64,000 nt of DNA from assembly GCF_028464225.1 (NCBI RefSeq), contig NZ_JAQPCN010000002.1, positions 1-64,000 on the forward strand, given 5' to 3'. Under the pieces are notes generated by a model. The model had not been told where the DNA came from and made no database searches. It worked only from the letters and a program-made list of their open reading frames with translations. The translations under genes and the position numbers were made by a program. Of the stretch, positions 17,696 through 26,661 are shown piece after piece (within the stretch, counting starts at the first letter, position 1; each line of letters begins with the position of its first letter). This DNA comes from Zeaxanthinibacter sp. PT1. GTDB lineage: Bacteria; Bacteroidota; Bacteroidia; Flavobacteriales; Flavobacteriaceae.

Positions 17696-18426
17696 TATCT
17701 CTTCTGGTTTTGGAGTCTTACAATGGCTAATGACAGGAATAGGAAGGTAGCTGCCAGGAAGTACAACAGGTCCCTTGAATCCAATACCCCCCTGGCAATA
17801 CTGTCAAAATGTGCCTGCATCCCAAGTTGTTCAACGGCTAGTACATTTTCCCCATCCTCAAACAATCCTGCCAGTCCCTCAAATCCGTAATACATCAGGA
17901 AGCACAGGCTAAGGCCCAGGATAAATGCTACTATTTGGTTTTCTGTCAGGGTAGAGGTGAACATGCCAATTGCGGTGTAGTTAGCAGCCAATAATAAAAG
18001 GCCGATATAAGAACCCAGCAAAACACCACCGTCAGGACTGCTGCCGGCAATGCCAAGTTCTGAAATGGTGACCACGTATAGCAGGGTAGGGAGCAGGGCT
18101 AAAATAACCAATGCCAGGGCTCCGAAGAACTTTCCCATGACCATTCGACTGATTGAAATGGGTTTGATAAATAGCAACTCGAGCGTACCCAGTTTTTTCT
18201 CTTCGGCGAAACTTTTCATAGTGATGGCCGGGATAAGTAACAGTAACACCCAGGGCGAGAGCAGGAAAAAGGGCCCGAGGTCGGCAAAGCCATACTCAAA
18301 GATATTATAAGAACCACTGAACACCCATAAGAACAGGCCATTCAGTAGTAAAAATAGCCCGATGACAAGGTAGGCAACCGGGGAGGTGAAAAAGGAGGTG
18401 ACTTCTCTTTTAAAAATTGCAAGCAT
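17695..18426 (-). CDS. gldF: gliding motility ABC transporter permease GldF
   Basis: ABC-2 type permease, 243 residues with about six membrane segments: opening MLAIFKREVTSFFTSPVAYLV, then segments around residues 18-35, 50-68, 100-125, 140-160, 168-185 and 215-235. The phrase KSFAEEKKLGTLELLFIKPIS is the usual cytoplasmic coupling region of this family. It pairs with GldG, with which it shares one base, and with an ATPase encoded elsewhere. It is the middle gene of a minus-strand run: SAM hydrolase, monooxygenase-fold protein, gldF, gldG and dnaN, with 4 bases between the monooxygenase-fold gene and this one. Confidence 0.94.
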   Translation of the reverse strand: MLAIFKREVTSFFTSPVAYLVIGLFLLLNGLFLWVFSGSYNIFEYGFADLGPFFLLSPWVLLLLIPAITMKSFAEEKKLGTLELLFIKPISISRMVMGKFFGALALVILALLPTLLYVVTISELGIAGSSPDGGVLLGSYIGLLLLAANYTAIGMFTSTLTENQIVAFILGLSLCFLMYYGFEGLAGLFEDGENVLAVEQLGMQAHFDSIARGVLDSRDLLYFLAATFLFLSLAIVRLQNQKR

Positions 18427-18430
18427 GAGC

Positions 18431-18727
18431 TTATATTAAGGTTTTGACAGGGTCTACGCTCCAGGCTTCGGCTTTTTCCCGGAACATGGGCTTGGTCTGG
18501 CTCCAGACCTTTTTAAAAAATTCAGAGTTCCTGTATTTTTCCAAATGATCCGTGCTCTCCCACTTACTGTAGGTGAAAAAGATCCCTTCGTTATTCTTGT
18601 CTTTGTAAAGCTCGAGGAAGAGACAACCATCAAAATTCCTGATCTGCTGTTTAGTCTGGTCAAAAAGTTGCTCAAAACTAGCAATATTTTCCTTTTTGAA
18701 TGTCAGTTTTACAATCCTAATGAACAT
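18431..18727 (-). CDS. antibiotic biosynthesis monooxygenase (ABM) fold protein
   Basis: A 98-residue dimeric alpha/beta-barrel protein of the ABM/YgiN type. Seen: opening MFIRIVKLTFKKENIASFEQLF, GCLFLELYKDKN, and the strand and helix FFTYSKWESTDHLEKYRNSE. Members include quinol monooxygenases and heme-degrading enzymes, but many have no known substrate, so the name describes the fold only. The start codon follows the stop of the SAM hydrolase gene directly and the stop lies 4 bases before gldF, so it is part of that operon. Confidence 0.85.
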   Translation of the reverse strand: MFIRIVKLTFKKENIASFEQLFDQTKQQIRNFDGCLFLELYKDKNNEGIFFTYSKWESTDHLEKYRNSEFFKKVWSQTKPMFREKAEAWSVDPVKTLI

Positions 18728-19558
18728 TTATAAGAAGTTTACGATGATAGTATCCCGGTAATCCAGACCTAACAGGCTGGATGCACCACCTACGGTATTC
18801 AGGTCACTTTTATAAATGGCTAGTTCAATATAGCCCGCAGAATTAAAAAGTGCGAGGAGATCCCCGGCACCTTTCCTGCTCTGGGGCTCCAAATCAAAAT
18901 TTATAATATCACTGTATTTATTGTGTATTTCGTACAATCGTTTATTCCTGGCCTGTAATTCAAATTTACGGCCTGCGCGATAGGCATCAAAAAGGCTGCG
19001 TTGGATGTTGCTGATCACGTTCCCGTAATTGTCAATGTAGATCACACTGCCTATAATGGTCTGCCCGTCATTGGTGATTCGGGGCGAAAATTCTTTGAGT
19101 TCCCTGAGTTCGTTGAAATTCTTGCCAACAACGTCAAGGGTTCCTCCACGGGCGATATGGCAGGCAACCTGTACAAAAACGTCCAATACGGGGAAAGACC
19201 CATGGGCGGGATTGGGGATCTTGATCTCCACGACCTTATCCGGCTTAATGCTCGTGGTTATCAGGCTGACTACCCCGTTATTGGCCGCGATAAAATAATG
19301 ACCGTCTACCAATACCGCTACATGTTTGTTTTCTTCCGTGGGCTCAGAATCCACTCCAACAATATGTATGGTTCCTTCCGGGAATGCTTTGTAAGAATTT
19401 TTCAGGATGTAGGCACACTCCTGTATGTTGAAAGGACTGATATTATGAGAAATATCTACAATCTTAGCATCTTCAAGTTCCCTGTAAATGGTACCCTTTA
19501 TGGCTCCTACAAAATGATCTTTAGTTCCAAAATCAGTAGTTAATGTAATGATTGCCAT
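18728..19558 (-). CDS. SAM hydroxide adenosyltransferase (DUF62 family)
   Basis: The family adds hydroxide to S-adenosylmethionine, giving adenosine and methionine; related halogenases use chloride or fluoride. Start ATG 19558 gives MAIITLTTDFGTKDHFVG, the classic opening with the SAM-binding Asp; the open frame to 19684 adds 42 unlikely residues. Further motifs: DISHNISPFNI, TIHIVGVDSEPT, FIAANNGVVSL, and in the C-terminal barrel IGSVIYIDNYGNVISNI. At 276 residues it is full length. Nothing points to a halogenase, which would sit in a biosynthetic cluster. It is the first gene of the gldFG operon and divergent from phoH. Confidence 0.92.
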   Translation of the reverse strand: MAIITLTTDFGTKDHFVGAIKGTIYRELEDAKIVDISHNISPFNIQECAYILKNSYKAFPEGTIHIVGVDSEPTEENKHVAVLVDGHYFIAANNGVVSLITTSIKPDKVVEIKIPNPAHGSFPVLDVFVQVACHIARGGTLDVVGKNFNELRELKEFSPRITNDGQTIIGSVIYIDNYGNVISNIQRSLFDAYRAGRKFELQARNKRLYEIHNKYSDIINFDLEPQSRKGAGDLLALFNSAGYIELAIYKSDLNTVGGASSLLGLDYRDTIIVNFL

Positions 19559-19686
19559 GCAACACTGTTGATATTTTTTTGGCGATTCAAACCAAAATTT
19601 GGTTAAGTTTGTTTTAACAAAATTACACAAATATAGTGCTGCGCGAAATATTATTTGTGGGTAACTATCTCTAAAAAAATCCATCC

Positions 19687-20640
19687 TTGAACGAACTTAG
19701 CTTAGAACTTACCGAGATCAGCCCCAGAGAGTTTTTCGGGCACCAGAATGAGAATATCAACCTGCTGAAAAAGCACTTTCCTCAGCTGAAGATCGTGGCG
19801 AGGGGAAGTAAGATTAAGGTATATGGGGATGAAGAACGCCTGGATGAATTTGACAAGCGTTTCCATATGCTCACCACCCATTTTGCAAAGTACAATAAGA
19901 TAGACGAAAATGTCATTGAACGCGTCCTGACGGCAGAAGGGAAGGAAGACTACGAATCATCGGCTAAGAGCGGGGATATACTGGTGCATGGCGTCAATGG
20001 CCGTATGATCAAGGCAGAGACAGCTAACCAGCGTAAACTGGTTGACCTCAGTTTAAAGAACGATATGGTATTTGCTACAGGGCCGGCAGGTACCGGTAAG
20101 ACCTATACCGGTGTTGCACTGGCAGTCAGGGCACTGAAACATAAGCAAGTAAAACGAATAATTCTTACCCGGCCTGCAGTAGAAGCTGGAGAGAATCTCG
20201 GATTCCTGCCCGGGGATCTTAAAGAGAAGCTGGATCCCTATATGCAGCCCCTGTACGATGCACTGCGAGATATGATCCCGGGAGAGAAATTAGCTCAATA
20301 TATAGAGAATGGTACCATACAAATAGCTCCTATGGCCTTCATGAGGGGACGTACCCTTGACCATGCTTTTGTTATCCTCGATGAGGCACAGAATACCACT
20401 CACGCACAGATGAAGATGTTTCTGACCCGTATGGGGAAAGATGCTAAATTCATCATTACGGGCGATCCCGGGCAGATCGATCTTCCCCGAAGGGTAATTT
20501 CCGGACTTAAAGAAGCATTGTTAATCCTTAAGGATGTTGAAGGTATCGGGATGATACAACTGGATGACAAAGACGTTATCCGTCATAAACTGGTTAAGAA
20601 GGTGATCGATGCCTATAAGAATATTGAGCACCAGAACTAA
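19687..20640 (+). CDS. phoH: PhoH family ATPase
   Basis: A PhoH-like ATPase of 317 residues, linked in other bacteria to RNA metabolism and ribosome quality. The start is TTG at 19687: the product begins [18 protein letters not shown], which matches the conserved opening of flavobacterial PhoH proteins, and no ATG lies near. Seen: a KH-like N-terminal part, Walker [11 protein letters not shown], the phrase [16 protein letters not shown], Walker [11 protein letters not shown] and the sensor region [13 protein letters not shown]. It shares one base with purC (TAATG), so both are translated together. Divergent from the SAM hydrolase gene with 128 bases between. Confidence 0.94.
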   Translation: MNELSLELTEISPREFFGHQNENINLLKKHFPQLKIVARGSKIKVYGDEERLDEFDKRFHMLTTHFAKYNKIDENVIERVLTAEGKEDYESSAKSGDILVHGVNGRMIKAETANQRKLVDLSLKNDMVFATGPAGTGKTYTGVALAVRALKHKQVKRIILTRPAVEAGENLGFLPGDLKEKLDPYMQPLYDALRDMIPGEKLAQYIENGTIQIAPMAFMRGRTLDHAFVILDEAQNTTHAQMKMFLTRMGKDAKFIITGDPGQIDLPRRVISGLKEALLILKDVEGIGMIQLDDKDVIRHKLVKKVIDAYKNIEHQN

Positions 20641-21590
20641 TGAAACATACGCTTACCTCCACAGATTATAAATTTCCCGGCCAGGTTTCGGTTTACAAGG
20701 GAAAAGTTCGGGAAGTCTATCGATTGGAAAGAGACATCCTGGTCATGATCGCCACGGACAGGTTATCGGCCTTTGATGTGGTGATGCCTAAGGGGATTCC
20801 CTATAAAGGGCAAATCCTGAACCAGATCGCCACCAAAATGATGGACGCCACCAAGGATATTGTTCCCAATTGGCTACTCGCCACTCCGGATCCCAATGTA
20901 GCCGTGGGTCATGCCTGTGAACCATTTAAAGTAGAAATGGTCATTCGGGGTTATTTGTCCGGACATGCGGCCAGGGAATACAAAGTAGGGAAACGAAGCA
21001 TATGCGGGGTAGCCATGCCTGAAGGGATGAAAGAGAATGATCGATTCCAAGAGCCTATCATTACGCCTGCCACTAAGGCAGAACAGGGAGATCATGACGA
21101 GGATATCAGCCGAGAAGACATACTGCAACGTGGTATTGTCTCAGAAGGAGATTACAGGCAATTAGAAGAATATACCCGGGCCTTGTTTAAGCGGGGAACC
21201 GAGATCGCGGCAGACAGAGGTTTGATCCTGGTCGATACCAAGTACGAGTTCGGGAAAGCGAAGGATGGTCGAATCCTGCTGATTGACGAGATTCATACGC
21301 CGGATTCTTCCCGGTATTTTTACGCGGAGGGTTACGAAGAAAGACAGGCCAAAGGAGAACCCCAGAAGCAGCTGTCTAAAGAGTTTGTTCGGCAGTGGCT
21401 GATCAGCCATGACTTCCAGGGACTGGAAGGACAAACCCTGCCGGAGATGCCGGATGAGTATATTGAAACGGTTTCTGAGCGGTACATTGAGCTGTATGAA
21501 AAGATCACAGGGGAGGCTTTTGTTAAATCAGATGTATCTGATATTCAAGGTCGTATACGTAAAAATGTGCTTAATTACTTGAAGCACTAG
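20640..21590 (+). CDS. purC: phosphoribosylaminoimidazole-succinocarboxamide synthase
   Basis: PurC joins aspartate to CAIR in purine synthesis, using ATP. The 316-residue form is longer than the Escherichia coli enzyme (237) and like the yeast and Bacteroidota forms. Seen: [11 protein letters not shown] for phosphate binding, [20 protein letters not shown], the CAIR site [16 protein letters not shown], the acidic [40 protein letters not shown] and the C-terminal [13 protein letters not shown]. It begins on the last base of the phoH stop codon. The gene downstream is convergent, 9 bases away. Confidence 0.97.
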   Translation: MKHTLTSTDYKFPGQVSVYKGKVREVYRLERDILVMIATDRLSAFDVVMPKGIPYKGQILNQIATKMMDATKDIVPNWLLATPDPNVAVGHACEPFKVEMVIRGYLSGHAAREYKVGKRSICGVAMPEGMKENDRFQEPIITPATKAEQGDHDEDISREDILQRGIVSEGDYRQLEEYTRALFKRGTEIAADRGLILVDTKYEFGKAKDGRILLIDEIHTPDSSRYFYAEGYEERQAKGEPQKQLSKEFVRQWLISHDFQGLEGQTLPEMPDEYIETVSERYIELYEKITGEAFVKSDVSDIQGRIRKNVLNYLKH

Positions 21591-21599
21591 TATCTCTGT

Positions 21600-22253
21600 T
21601 TACATCAGATCCATTACGGTAAGATTAAGATATTTTTTCCTCAGAATTTTAACGATCCTGATAAAGGCCAATGCTGTAATATAGGCATCACCCAAAGCGG
21701 TGTGCCTGTCTTTTTTGGACAGGTTGAACTTATCTGCCAGTTCATCGAGAGAATAGGATTGTTTTTTTCGCAATAAAGGTGAAGTGATGAGGGTCTTCCG
21801 GTACATCTTCGAGGTGTCCAATGTCCTGTTTTTCAAAGCAGGTAACCCTTGTCTTTTTAAGGCCTTGTTGATCATGGTCATATCAAACCGTGTGTGATGT
21901 GCCACGATAATAGCATCGCCTATATAGTTGCTCAGTCTAAGCATGGCTTCCCGCTCCTGCACACAATCCCTGCCCTCGTTTTTAAGGATGCCGTGAACCT
22001 CGGTCGATTCCCGGTTGTAGTGTTGTTGATCGAGGTAAATCTCCAGACAATCATTGACATTGATCCTGTCCTCTCTCAATTTCAATGCTCCTACACATAA
22101 TATCCGGTCCGTGTAATAATCAAATCCCGTGGTTTCCGTATCCAGGACCACGAACTCAAACTTCCAGGGATCCTGATAGAGATCATCGCTATAAGCTTCG
22201 GTAATGGAACGCCAGAGGCGAGAAAAGAACCTTGAAATGCTGATTCCGCTCAT
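21600..22253 (-). CDS. 3'-5' exonuclease of the DnaQ (DNA polymerase III epsilon) type
   Basis: A 217-residue DEDDh exonuclease. Motif I is FVVLDTETTGFD (residues ~30-41), motif II lies in IVAHHTRFDMTMI, and motif III is KDRHTALGDAYITA with the catalytic His and Asp. The start overlaps the end of the cNMP/CBS/DUF294 gene by 4 bases (ATGA), so the two are co-translated. This pairing occurs in other bacteria, often near acetate transport genes; the exonuclease may therefore not serve replication but act with the DUF294 nucleotidyltransferase on an unknown nucleic acid or nucleotide. That is inference. Confidence 0.9.
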   Translation of the reverse strand: MSGISISRFFSRLWRSITEAYSDDLYQDPWKFEFVVLDTETTGFDYYTDRILCVGALKLREDRINVNDCLEIYLDQQHYNRESTEVHGILKNEGRDCVQEREAMLRLSNYIGDAIIVAHHTRFDMTMINKALKRQGLPALKNRTLDTSKMYRKTLITSPLLRKKQSYSLDELADKFNLSKKDRHTALGDAYITALAFIRIVKILRKKYLNLTVMDLM

Positions 22254-24172
22254 ACCACCTTATTTGATACTTTAAAGCGAACAGCGATCAGGGTCTGTAT
22301 TTCCTTAATCGTTTTAAAGGTTCGCTTAAGCTTTATTTTTTCTTCTTTAGAAAGTGTATTCAGTGCAATAAAACGGCCTGAATCATGATGTAGCATTCCC
22401 TGCTTGGCCCGGAATTTCAGCAGGGCTTTCGTCGCGTAAGAACAAGAGAGGTACAATTCCCTGTTGTTTTCCTCCAATTCTGCCATTTTCTCGTAACGTT
22501 CTACGGTGCCGCTGATCGATTTAATTTTCTGGGAGAGAATCAGCACCCTTGCTGCATCGGTCAAGGGCATAAGAGCCCTTCGCTTAAGATCGAAAAAATC
22601 TTTATGTGCCCCATCCTGTTCCACCAAAAAATCTCTGAAGAATCCGGATGGAGATGGGTTTTGTAAAGCGCCTTCTGCCAAATGGTAGAAGAATTTCGGA
22701 TAATCTTCTGTCGCCTCAAAAATGTGCTGGGATAACTGGTCCACAAGTTTAGAATCCCCGTAAACCGAATTATAGTCGAAAAAGATAGAGGAGAGCAGTA
22801 CCTGCTCCTTGCCCGGGTTTGAGATCCAGCCGCTCACAGTAAGCTTCCATGCAGCAAGGTTCTTGCACCAATCGGGATTGGAGGCCATCATCTCTGCCGG
22901 GCAGTACTCATACCCTATCTGTTGCAGGGCTTTATTCACCTTAGTGGCAAACTTTAGGAAGTAGCCCTGTGTGGCTTCTTCTTTTTTCGGCTCCACATCC
23001 TGGTAGATAATGGCGTTATCCTGGTCTGTCTTTAGTAATTGCTCTCTCCGGCCCTGGCTTCCCATAGCCAGCCAGGCAAAAGGCACTGGGGGAGGAGCGT
23101 GCATTTTTTCCAGGCAGATATGTATCACTTGTTTAACACAGGCATCGTTGAGCTCAGAGATGATTTTCAGGGTGATAGACATAGGTATATTATTGTCTAA
23201 ATATCCCTGCAACAGCCGCATAATGCCTTTATGAGCAGCCTTAACCTGTTTAACTTTGGTGGCTCTTTTAACGGCTTTGATCAGCACACTGGGGTTGTTT
23301 CCAAGGGCAACGATCAGGTCATTCTTGGAGATCACCCCTACAATTTTAGAATCGGTAGTGCCGTCTGCGGTCAGGCAGAGATGGCTTATCCCACTTTTCA
23401 TCATTGCCATCTGTGCCTGGGTTACCGTCAGGTTAGCGGGATAGGTAATAACCGGGCTACTCATGATCTCAGAGGCTTCTGCTGTAACCGGTAATTTGCC
23501 GGTAACTATGTTATTCCTTAAATCTTTGTCCGTGATGATACCTAGGGGGAATTTATCCTCTACGACCAGTACTGACCCCACTTTCTTTTTTGTCATGATC
23601 TCTGCAACTGCCTTTGCAGTAGTTTGAGGCTTACAGCAGACCGGCTTCTTGGTGAAACTTACCGGTTGAAAATCGAGCATCCGGGACGACTGGTCTAAAG
23701 TAGAATTACTGCCGATAACTGCCGCTATTTGTTCGGCCTGTAGTTTAGCATAGGGGCTCCGGGTATTAGAGGCAAAGCTTTCTATCAGGAAATTACCGAT
23801 CTCTTCGTAAGTCTGGGTATACGGCTTAAAAGTCTCTATAGGGATCGCATAAAGGATACTTTCTTCATAGGCTTTGGCCTGTAAAATGTATTCTTCCTTG
23901 GCCAGTAAGGGTCTGAGTCCAAAGATGTCTCCCTCATCACAGAGGTCGATCACTTCATTGTTGCCTTCATTACGCAGTTCTACAGCACCTTTGTGCACAA
24001 CATAGAAATGGGGGTGGGCTGTTTCGCCCCCGGAAAAAACCACCTGTCCTTTGTCTCGGTGCACGATGGTCACCTCCTGGGAGAGCTGCTGCAAGTCTTT
24101 TTCGTGAAGCTCGTTAAAAGGAGGGTATTTTTTCAGGAAATCCGCTACCCTTTCGGAAATGATATTCTTCAT
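22250..24172 (-). CDS. cyclic-nucleotide-binding, CBS and DUF294 putative nucleotidyltransferase
   Basis: A 640-residue regulatory protein of four parts: a cNMP-binding barrel (residues ~10-125, with GDIFGLRPLLA), a pair of CBS domains (~170-290, with VLVVEDKFPLGIITDKDL), a DUF294 nucleotidyltransferase-like domain of the GlnD type (~300-450, with MGSQGRREQLLKTDQDNAI, which holds the G-S and D-x-D pattern of active transferases), and a DUF294 C-terminal helical domain. It probably senses nucleotides and modifies a protein or nucleic acid; the target is not known. It overlaps the DnaQ-like exonuclease gene by 4 bases. The promoter candidate is so close to the ATG that the message may be leaderless. 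Confidence 0.9.
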   Translation of the reverse strand: MKNIISERVADFLKKYPPFNELHEKDLQQLSQEVTIVHRDKGQVVFSGGETAHPHFYVVHKGAVELRNEGNNEVIDLCDEGDIFGLRPLLAKEEYILQAKAYEESILYAIPIETFKPYTQTYEEIGNFLIESFASNTRSPYAKLQAEQIAAVIGSNSTLDQSSRMLDFQPVSFTKKPVCCKPQTTAKAVAEIMTKKKVGSVLVVEDKFPLGIITDKDLRNNIVTGKLPVTAEASEIMSSPVITYPANLTVTQAQMAMMKSGISHLCLTADGTTDSKIVGVISKNDLIVALGNNPSVLIKAVKRATKVKQVKAAHKGIMRLLQGYLDNNIPMSITLKIISELNDACVKQVIHICLEKMHAPPPVPFAWLAMGSQGRREQLLKTDQDNAIIYQDVEPKKEEATQGYFLKFATKVNKALQQIGYEYCPAEMMASNPDWCKNLAAWKLTVSGWISNPGKEQVLLSSIFFDYNSVYGDSKLVDQLSQHIFEATEDYPKFFYHLAEGALQNPSPSGFFRDFLVEQDGAHKDFFDLKRRALMPLTDAARVLILSQKIKSISGTVERYEKMAELEENNRELYLSCSYATKALLKFRAKQGMLHHDSGRFIALNTLSKEEKIKLKRTFKTIKEIQTLIAVRFKVSNKVV

Positions 24173-24176
24173 AGAA

Positions 24177-24207
24177 TAAAGGTACTTTATTTCTAAAGTG
24201 CGGACAA
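24177..24207 (-). promoter_or_regulatory. candidate promoter of the cNMP/CBS/DUF294 gene
   Basis: On the minus strand TTG (24207-24205), 20 bases, then TACCTTTA (24184-24177), seven of eight matches to TAnnTTTG. Only 4 bases separate it from the ATG at 24172, which would give a transcript with almost no leader. Confidence 0.4.
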
Positions 24208-24244
24208 TTAATTATGGATAGCGGGTAGAATCAGCACCTGACAA

Positions 24245-24545
24245 TACAGTTGCAGTTCCTTATTACCCGGAAAGGAAGTTTTTTGCAGCTATTTCTGTGG
24301 GTTAATAAGACCCGCCCGATTCGGAATTCACATAACCGAACATCCATGAAAATTTAAATATGCTTAAATGTATGCTAGTTGCAGGGAACACGGTTAAATT
24401 AAAAACGGGGCGGGGAGGGTAGTATACCCCGAAAAAAATTTTGGCAACCTTAATACTGTTTTTAAAACCTAAAATATTCCTCAAAGCATGTTTATCCATG
24501 GTACAGGGTTAAATTTAAAGCGAGGGGGAGATGGCAACCCAGCTT
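24245..24545. repeat. dispersed copies of the G-rich intergenic repeat
   Basis: The gap 24173-24664 holds three further units of the family seen at 2837-3345. The best has its lead GCAGGGAAC at 24381, core CGGGGCGGGGAGGG from 24416 and the perfect hairpin GGGTA-GTA-TACCC ending at 24429; its lead and AT-rich part closely match unit 4 of the main array. A weaker copy follows about 106 bases later (CGAGGGGGAGATGG, from 24521), and a degenerate one lies near 24262 (TATTACCCGGAAAGGAAG). The gap separates the divergent cNMP/CBS/DUF294 and tonB genes, so the family sits between genes in both places. Confidence 0.75.
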
Positions 24546-24664
24546 ATGGCCATAGTATTCCTGTTCTATACCATTAAAATGGCCTTAAATTCTTAGGTAT
24601 ATTGACCAAAATCAGTGTTTTAAAGGCGTATTGGGGCTAACTTGAATGTCAAATTTTAGTGGTC

Positions 24665-25390
24665 ATGCAAGTAAAAAAGAATCCCAGGGCAGATTTGGAC
24701 CGGTATAGTGGGCTCTATTTTGTGATAGGGCTGGCCATAGTGCTTTTTACTGTTTGGAGGGCATTAGAATATAAAAGTTATAAAACTGTCCAGAATGAGA
24801 TCGTCATGTCTTACCTGGAAAAATCGGATCTGGATGAAGAAGTGCCCATCACTAAAAGTATAAAACTACCCCCACCACCCGTTATGCCCGCGGCCCCGGC
24901 GGTGATCGAAATTGTGGAGGATACCAAGGAAATTGAGGAGACGCTGATCCTTAGTACAGAGACAGACCAGGAAGCCGCGGTCGCCGAACGTGTAATGACT
25001 GTAGATGAGGTAGTGGTAGACGAAGAGGAAGAGGAGATTACCGTACCCTTCGCAGTAATCGAGGATGTGCCTGTCTTCCCCGGGTGTGCACAGGGTACTA
25101 AAGATGAAATAAGACAATGTTTCCAGGACCAGATACAACTTCACGTGCGTAAACATTTTAAATATCCGCCTATCGCGGCCGAGATGGAAATACAGGGTAG
25201 AGTTTACGTACAATTCGTTATCAATACCGAAGGCTATGTAACGGATATTCGCAGCAGGGGGCCCGATAAACTATTGGAGAAGGAAGCGGAACGGATCATC
25301 GCTTCACTACCAAGGATGACCCCGGGCAAACAACGGGGAAGACCGGTAAAAGTCCCCTACAGTATTCCAATTAATTTTAAACTTCTTTAA
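24665..25390 (+). CDS. TonB family energy transducer
   Basis: TonB links the inner-membrane proton motor to outer-membrane receptors. The 241-residue product has a short basic start (MQVKKNPRADLDRYSG), one membrane anchor (LYFVIGLAIVLFTVW), a Pro-rich then very acidic periplasmic linker (PPPPVMPAAPA, then an Asp/Glu run) and a C-terminal TonB domain with PVFPGC, VYVQFVINTEGYVTDI and VPYSIPINFKLL. ATG 24665 is preferred over GTG 24659 because the homologous opening starts there. No ExbB/ExbD genes are near. The repeat copies lie directly upstream. Confidence 0.92.
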   Translation: MQVKKNPRADLDRYSGLYFVIGLAIVLFTVWRALEYKSYKTVQNEIVMSYLEKSDLDEEVPITKSIKLPPPPVMPAAPAVIEIVEDTKEIEETLILSTETDQEAAVAERVMTVDEVVVDEEEEEITVPFAVIEDVPVFPGCAQGTKDEIRQCFQDQIQLHVRKHFKYPPIAAEMEIQGRVYVQFVINTEGYVTDIRSRGPDKLLEKEAERIIASLPRMTPGKQRGRPVKVPYSIPINFKLL

Positions 25391-26022
25391 ATGTATAGCA
25401 GTGGCATCCGGATTACATTAATAAGGCAATTGGGTTTCATAAAATTTTTAGACTATATCGAAGCGAAGTGAGCTGCACGTCTTCCGTAATACGTTATAGA
25501 ATATTTTCTATTAACGGTGTTTTAAATATTGAAAATCAGTATTTTATACGAATTTATTTAATCTTTCAGTTGAAGAAATATGTGTCACTGGTTTGGTTTG
25601 AAATATCAATCCATCCTCCCTCTTATTCATGCTTTTAAAGAAGCTGAAATTTGGTGTTTGTTACCAGGTTGACATAAATCATTTTACATCACAGTCTACT
25701 ATTGTACTTTCAATCTTCCTGATGTATTTGAACTCAATAATTCGGTTTCTAGGATCTTTATGTTGAAGGATTCGTCTGCCACTATTTGACTTCTCAGGTG
25801 AAATTTTCTTTTCCATGAGAACGGTAATGAAAGTTTCCGGACTGATGTTCGCTATGCGCCTGTCCAATAACGTTAAATATATGTATCAATTAGAAAATGA
25901 GATTGTTTTTGGCACTGCATAATATAACCGCCGGAATGATAATTCCTTTTTCAACTGAGAAGTACGGTCGAATTTCTTACATCTGGTACTCAAAGTTATT
26001 CGAACATTAAAATTAATGAGCT
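25391..26022. other. intergenic stretch, at most one weak small frame
   Basis: No promoter, RNA or repeat was recognised in these 632 bases. A 62-codon minus-strand frame at 25679-25867 (product contains SPEKSNSGRRILQHKDPRN) has fairly protein-like composition, but I recognise no family and see no supporting context. It could be a remnant of a lost gene. Confidence 0.3.
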
Positions 26023-26661
26023 ATGACAACAACAGATTTATTCGATGCCCATGTGGCGCAATACGAAAAATGGTACGAGGATCACCAGGAGGTATTTCAA
26101 TCCGAATTGTTGGCACTCAGGGAACAATTCGCTAAACTTCCTGAAAATATTCAAGGGATAGAGATTGGATTGGGGACCGGAAGATTTTCTCAACCCCTCG
26201 GAATTAAGGAGGGCATTGAACCTTCGAAAGAAATGGCAAAACTGGCTAGGAAGCGAGGAATTGAAATCATGGGAGCAATGGCAGAAAGGCTTCCGTACGC
26301 GGATCTACAATTCGATTTTGTGCTGTTTGTAACGATATGCTTTTTGAAAGACCTGAAGAAGGCTTTGCAAGAAGCCCGGAGAGTTTTAAAACCAAAGGGA
26401 GCTTTAATCATGGGATTCCTCGATAGCGACCAAGCTGTGGCTAAAGCATATGAGGCAAAAAAGAAGCATAGTAACTTTTACAGGGATGCTCGCTTTTATA
26501 AAGTAAGCAGAATAGCGTCCTTACTCAGGGAGACCGGTTTTGTAGATCCAGAGTATAGTCAGACCCTATTTGGAAAGCTAGAGGATATAGAACAGCTGCA
26601 ATTTCCGCTGCCGGGCCATGGAGAGGGATCGTTCGTCGTTGTCAAAGCCATCAGGAAATGA
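26023..26661 (+). CDS. class I SAM-dependent methyltransferase
   Basis: A 212-residue Rossmann-fold methyltransferase. Seen: motif I GIEIGLGTGRFSQ, the acidic end of strand 2 in EGIEPSKEMAKLA, motif II-like AERLPYADLQFDFVLF, and ARRVLKPKGALIMGF after strand 4. The target is not known: its motifs are of the broad Methyltransf_11 type, which covers small molecules and RNA. Its stop overlaps the archease start by 4 bases (ATGA), and rtcB follows, so the three are almost certainly one operon. That context makes an RNA or RNA-linked substrate plausible, but this is inference. No clear promoter was found upstream. Confidence 0.88.
   Translation: MTTTDLFDAHVAQYEKWYEDHQEVFQSELLALREQFAKLPENIQGIEIGLGTGRFSQPLGIKEGIEPSKEMAKLARKRGIEIMGAMAERLPYADLQFDFVLFVTICFLKDLKKALQEARRVLKPKGALIMGFLDSDQAVAKAYEAKKKHSNFYRDARFYKVSRIASLLRETGFVDPEYSQTLFGKLEDIEQLQFPLPGHGEGSFVVVKAIRK

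Noticed and set aside
18728-19558. Chlorinase or fluorinase
   Set aside because: The family name covers halogenases, but nothing here suggests a halogen substrate; the plain SAM hydrolase is far more common.
24302-24499. Minus-strand frame with YYPPRPVF phrase
   Set aside because: It is the repeat copy at 24.4 kb read on the other strand.
25679-25867. 62-codon minus-strand gene
   Set aside because: Composition is protein-like but no homology I recognise, no promoter and no context; kept only as a possible remnant.
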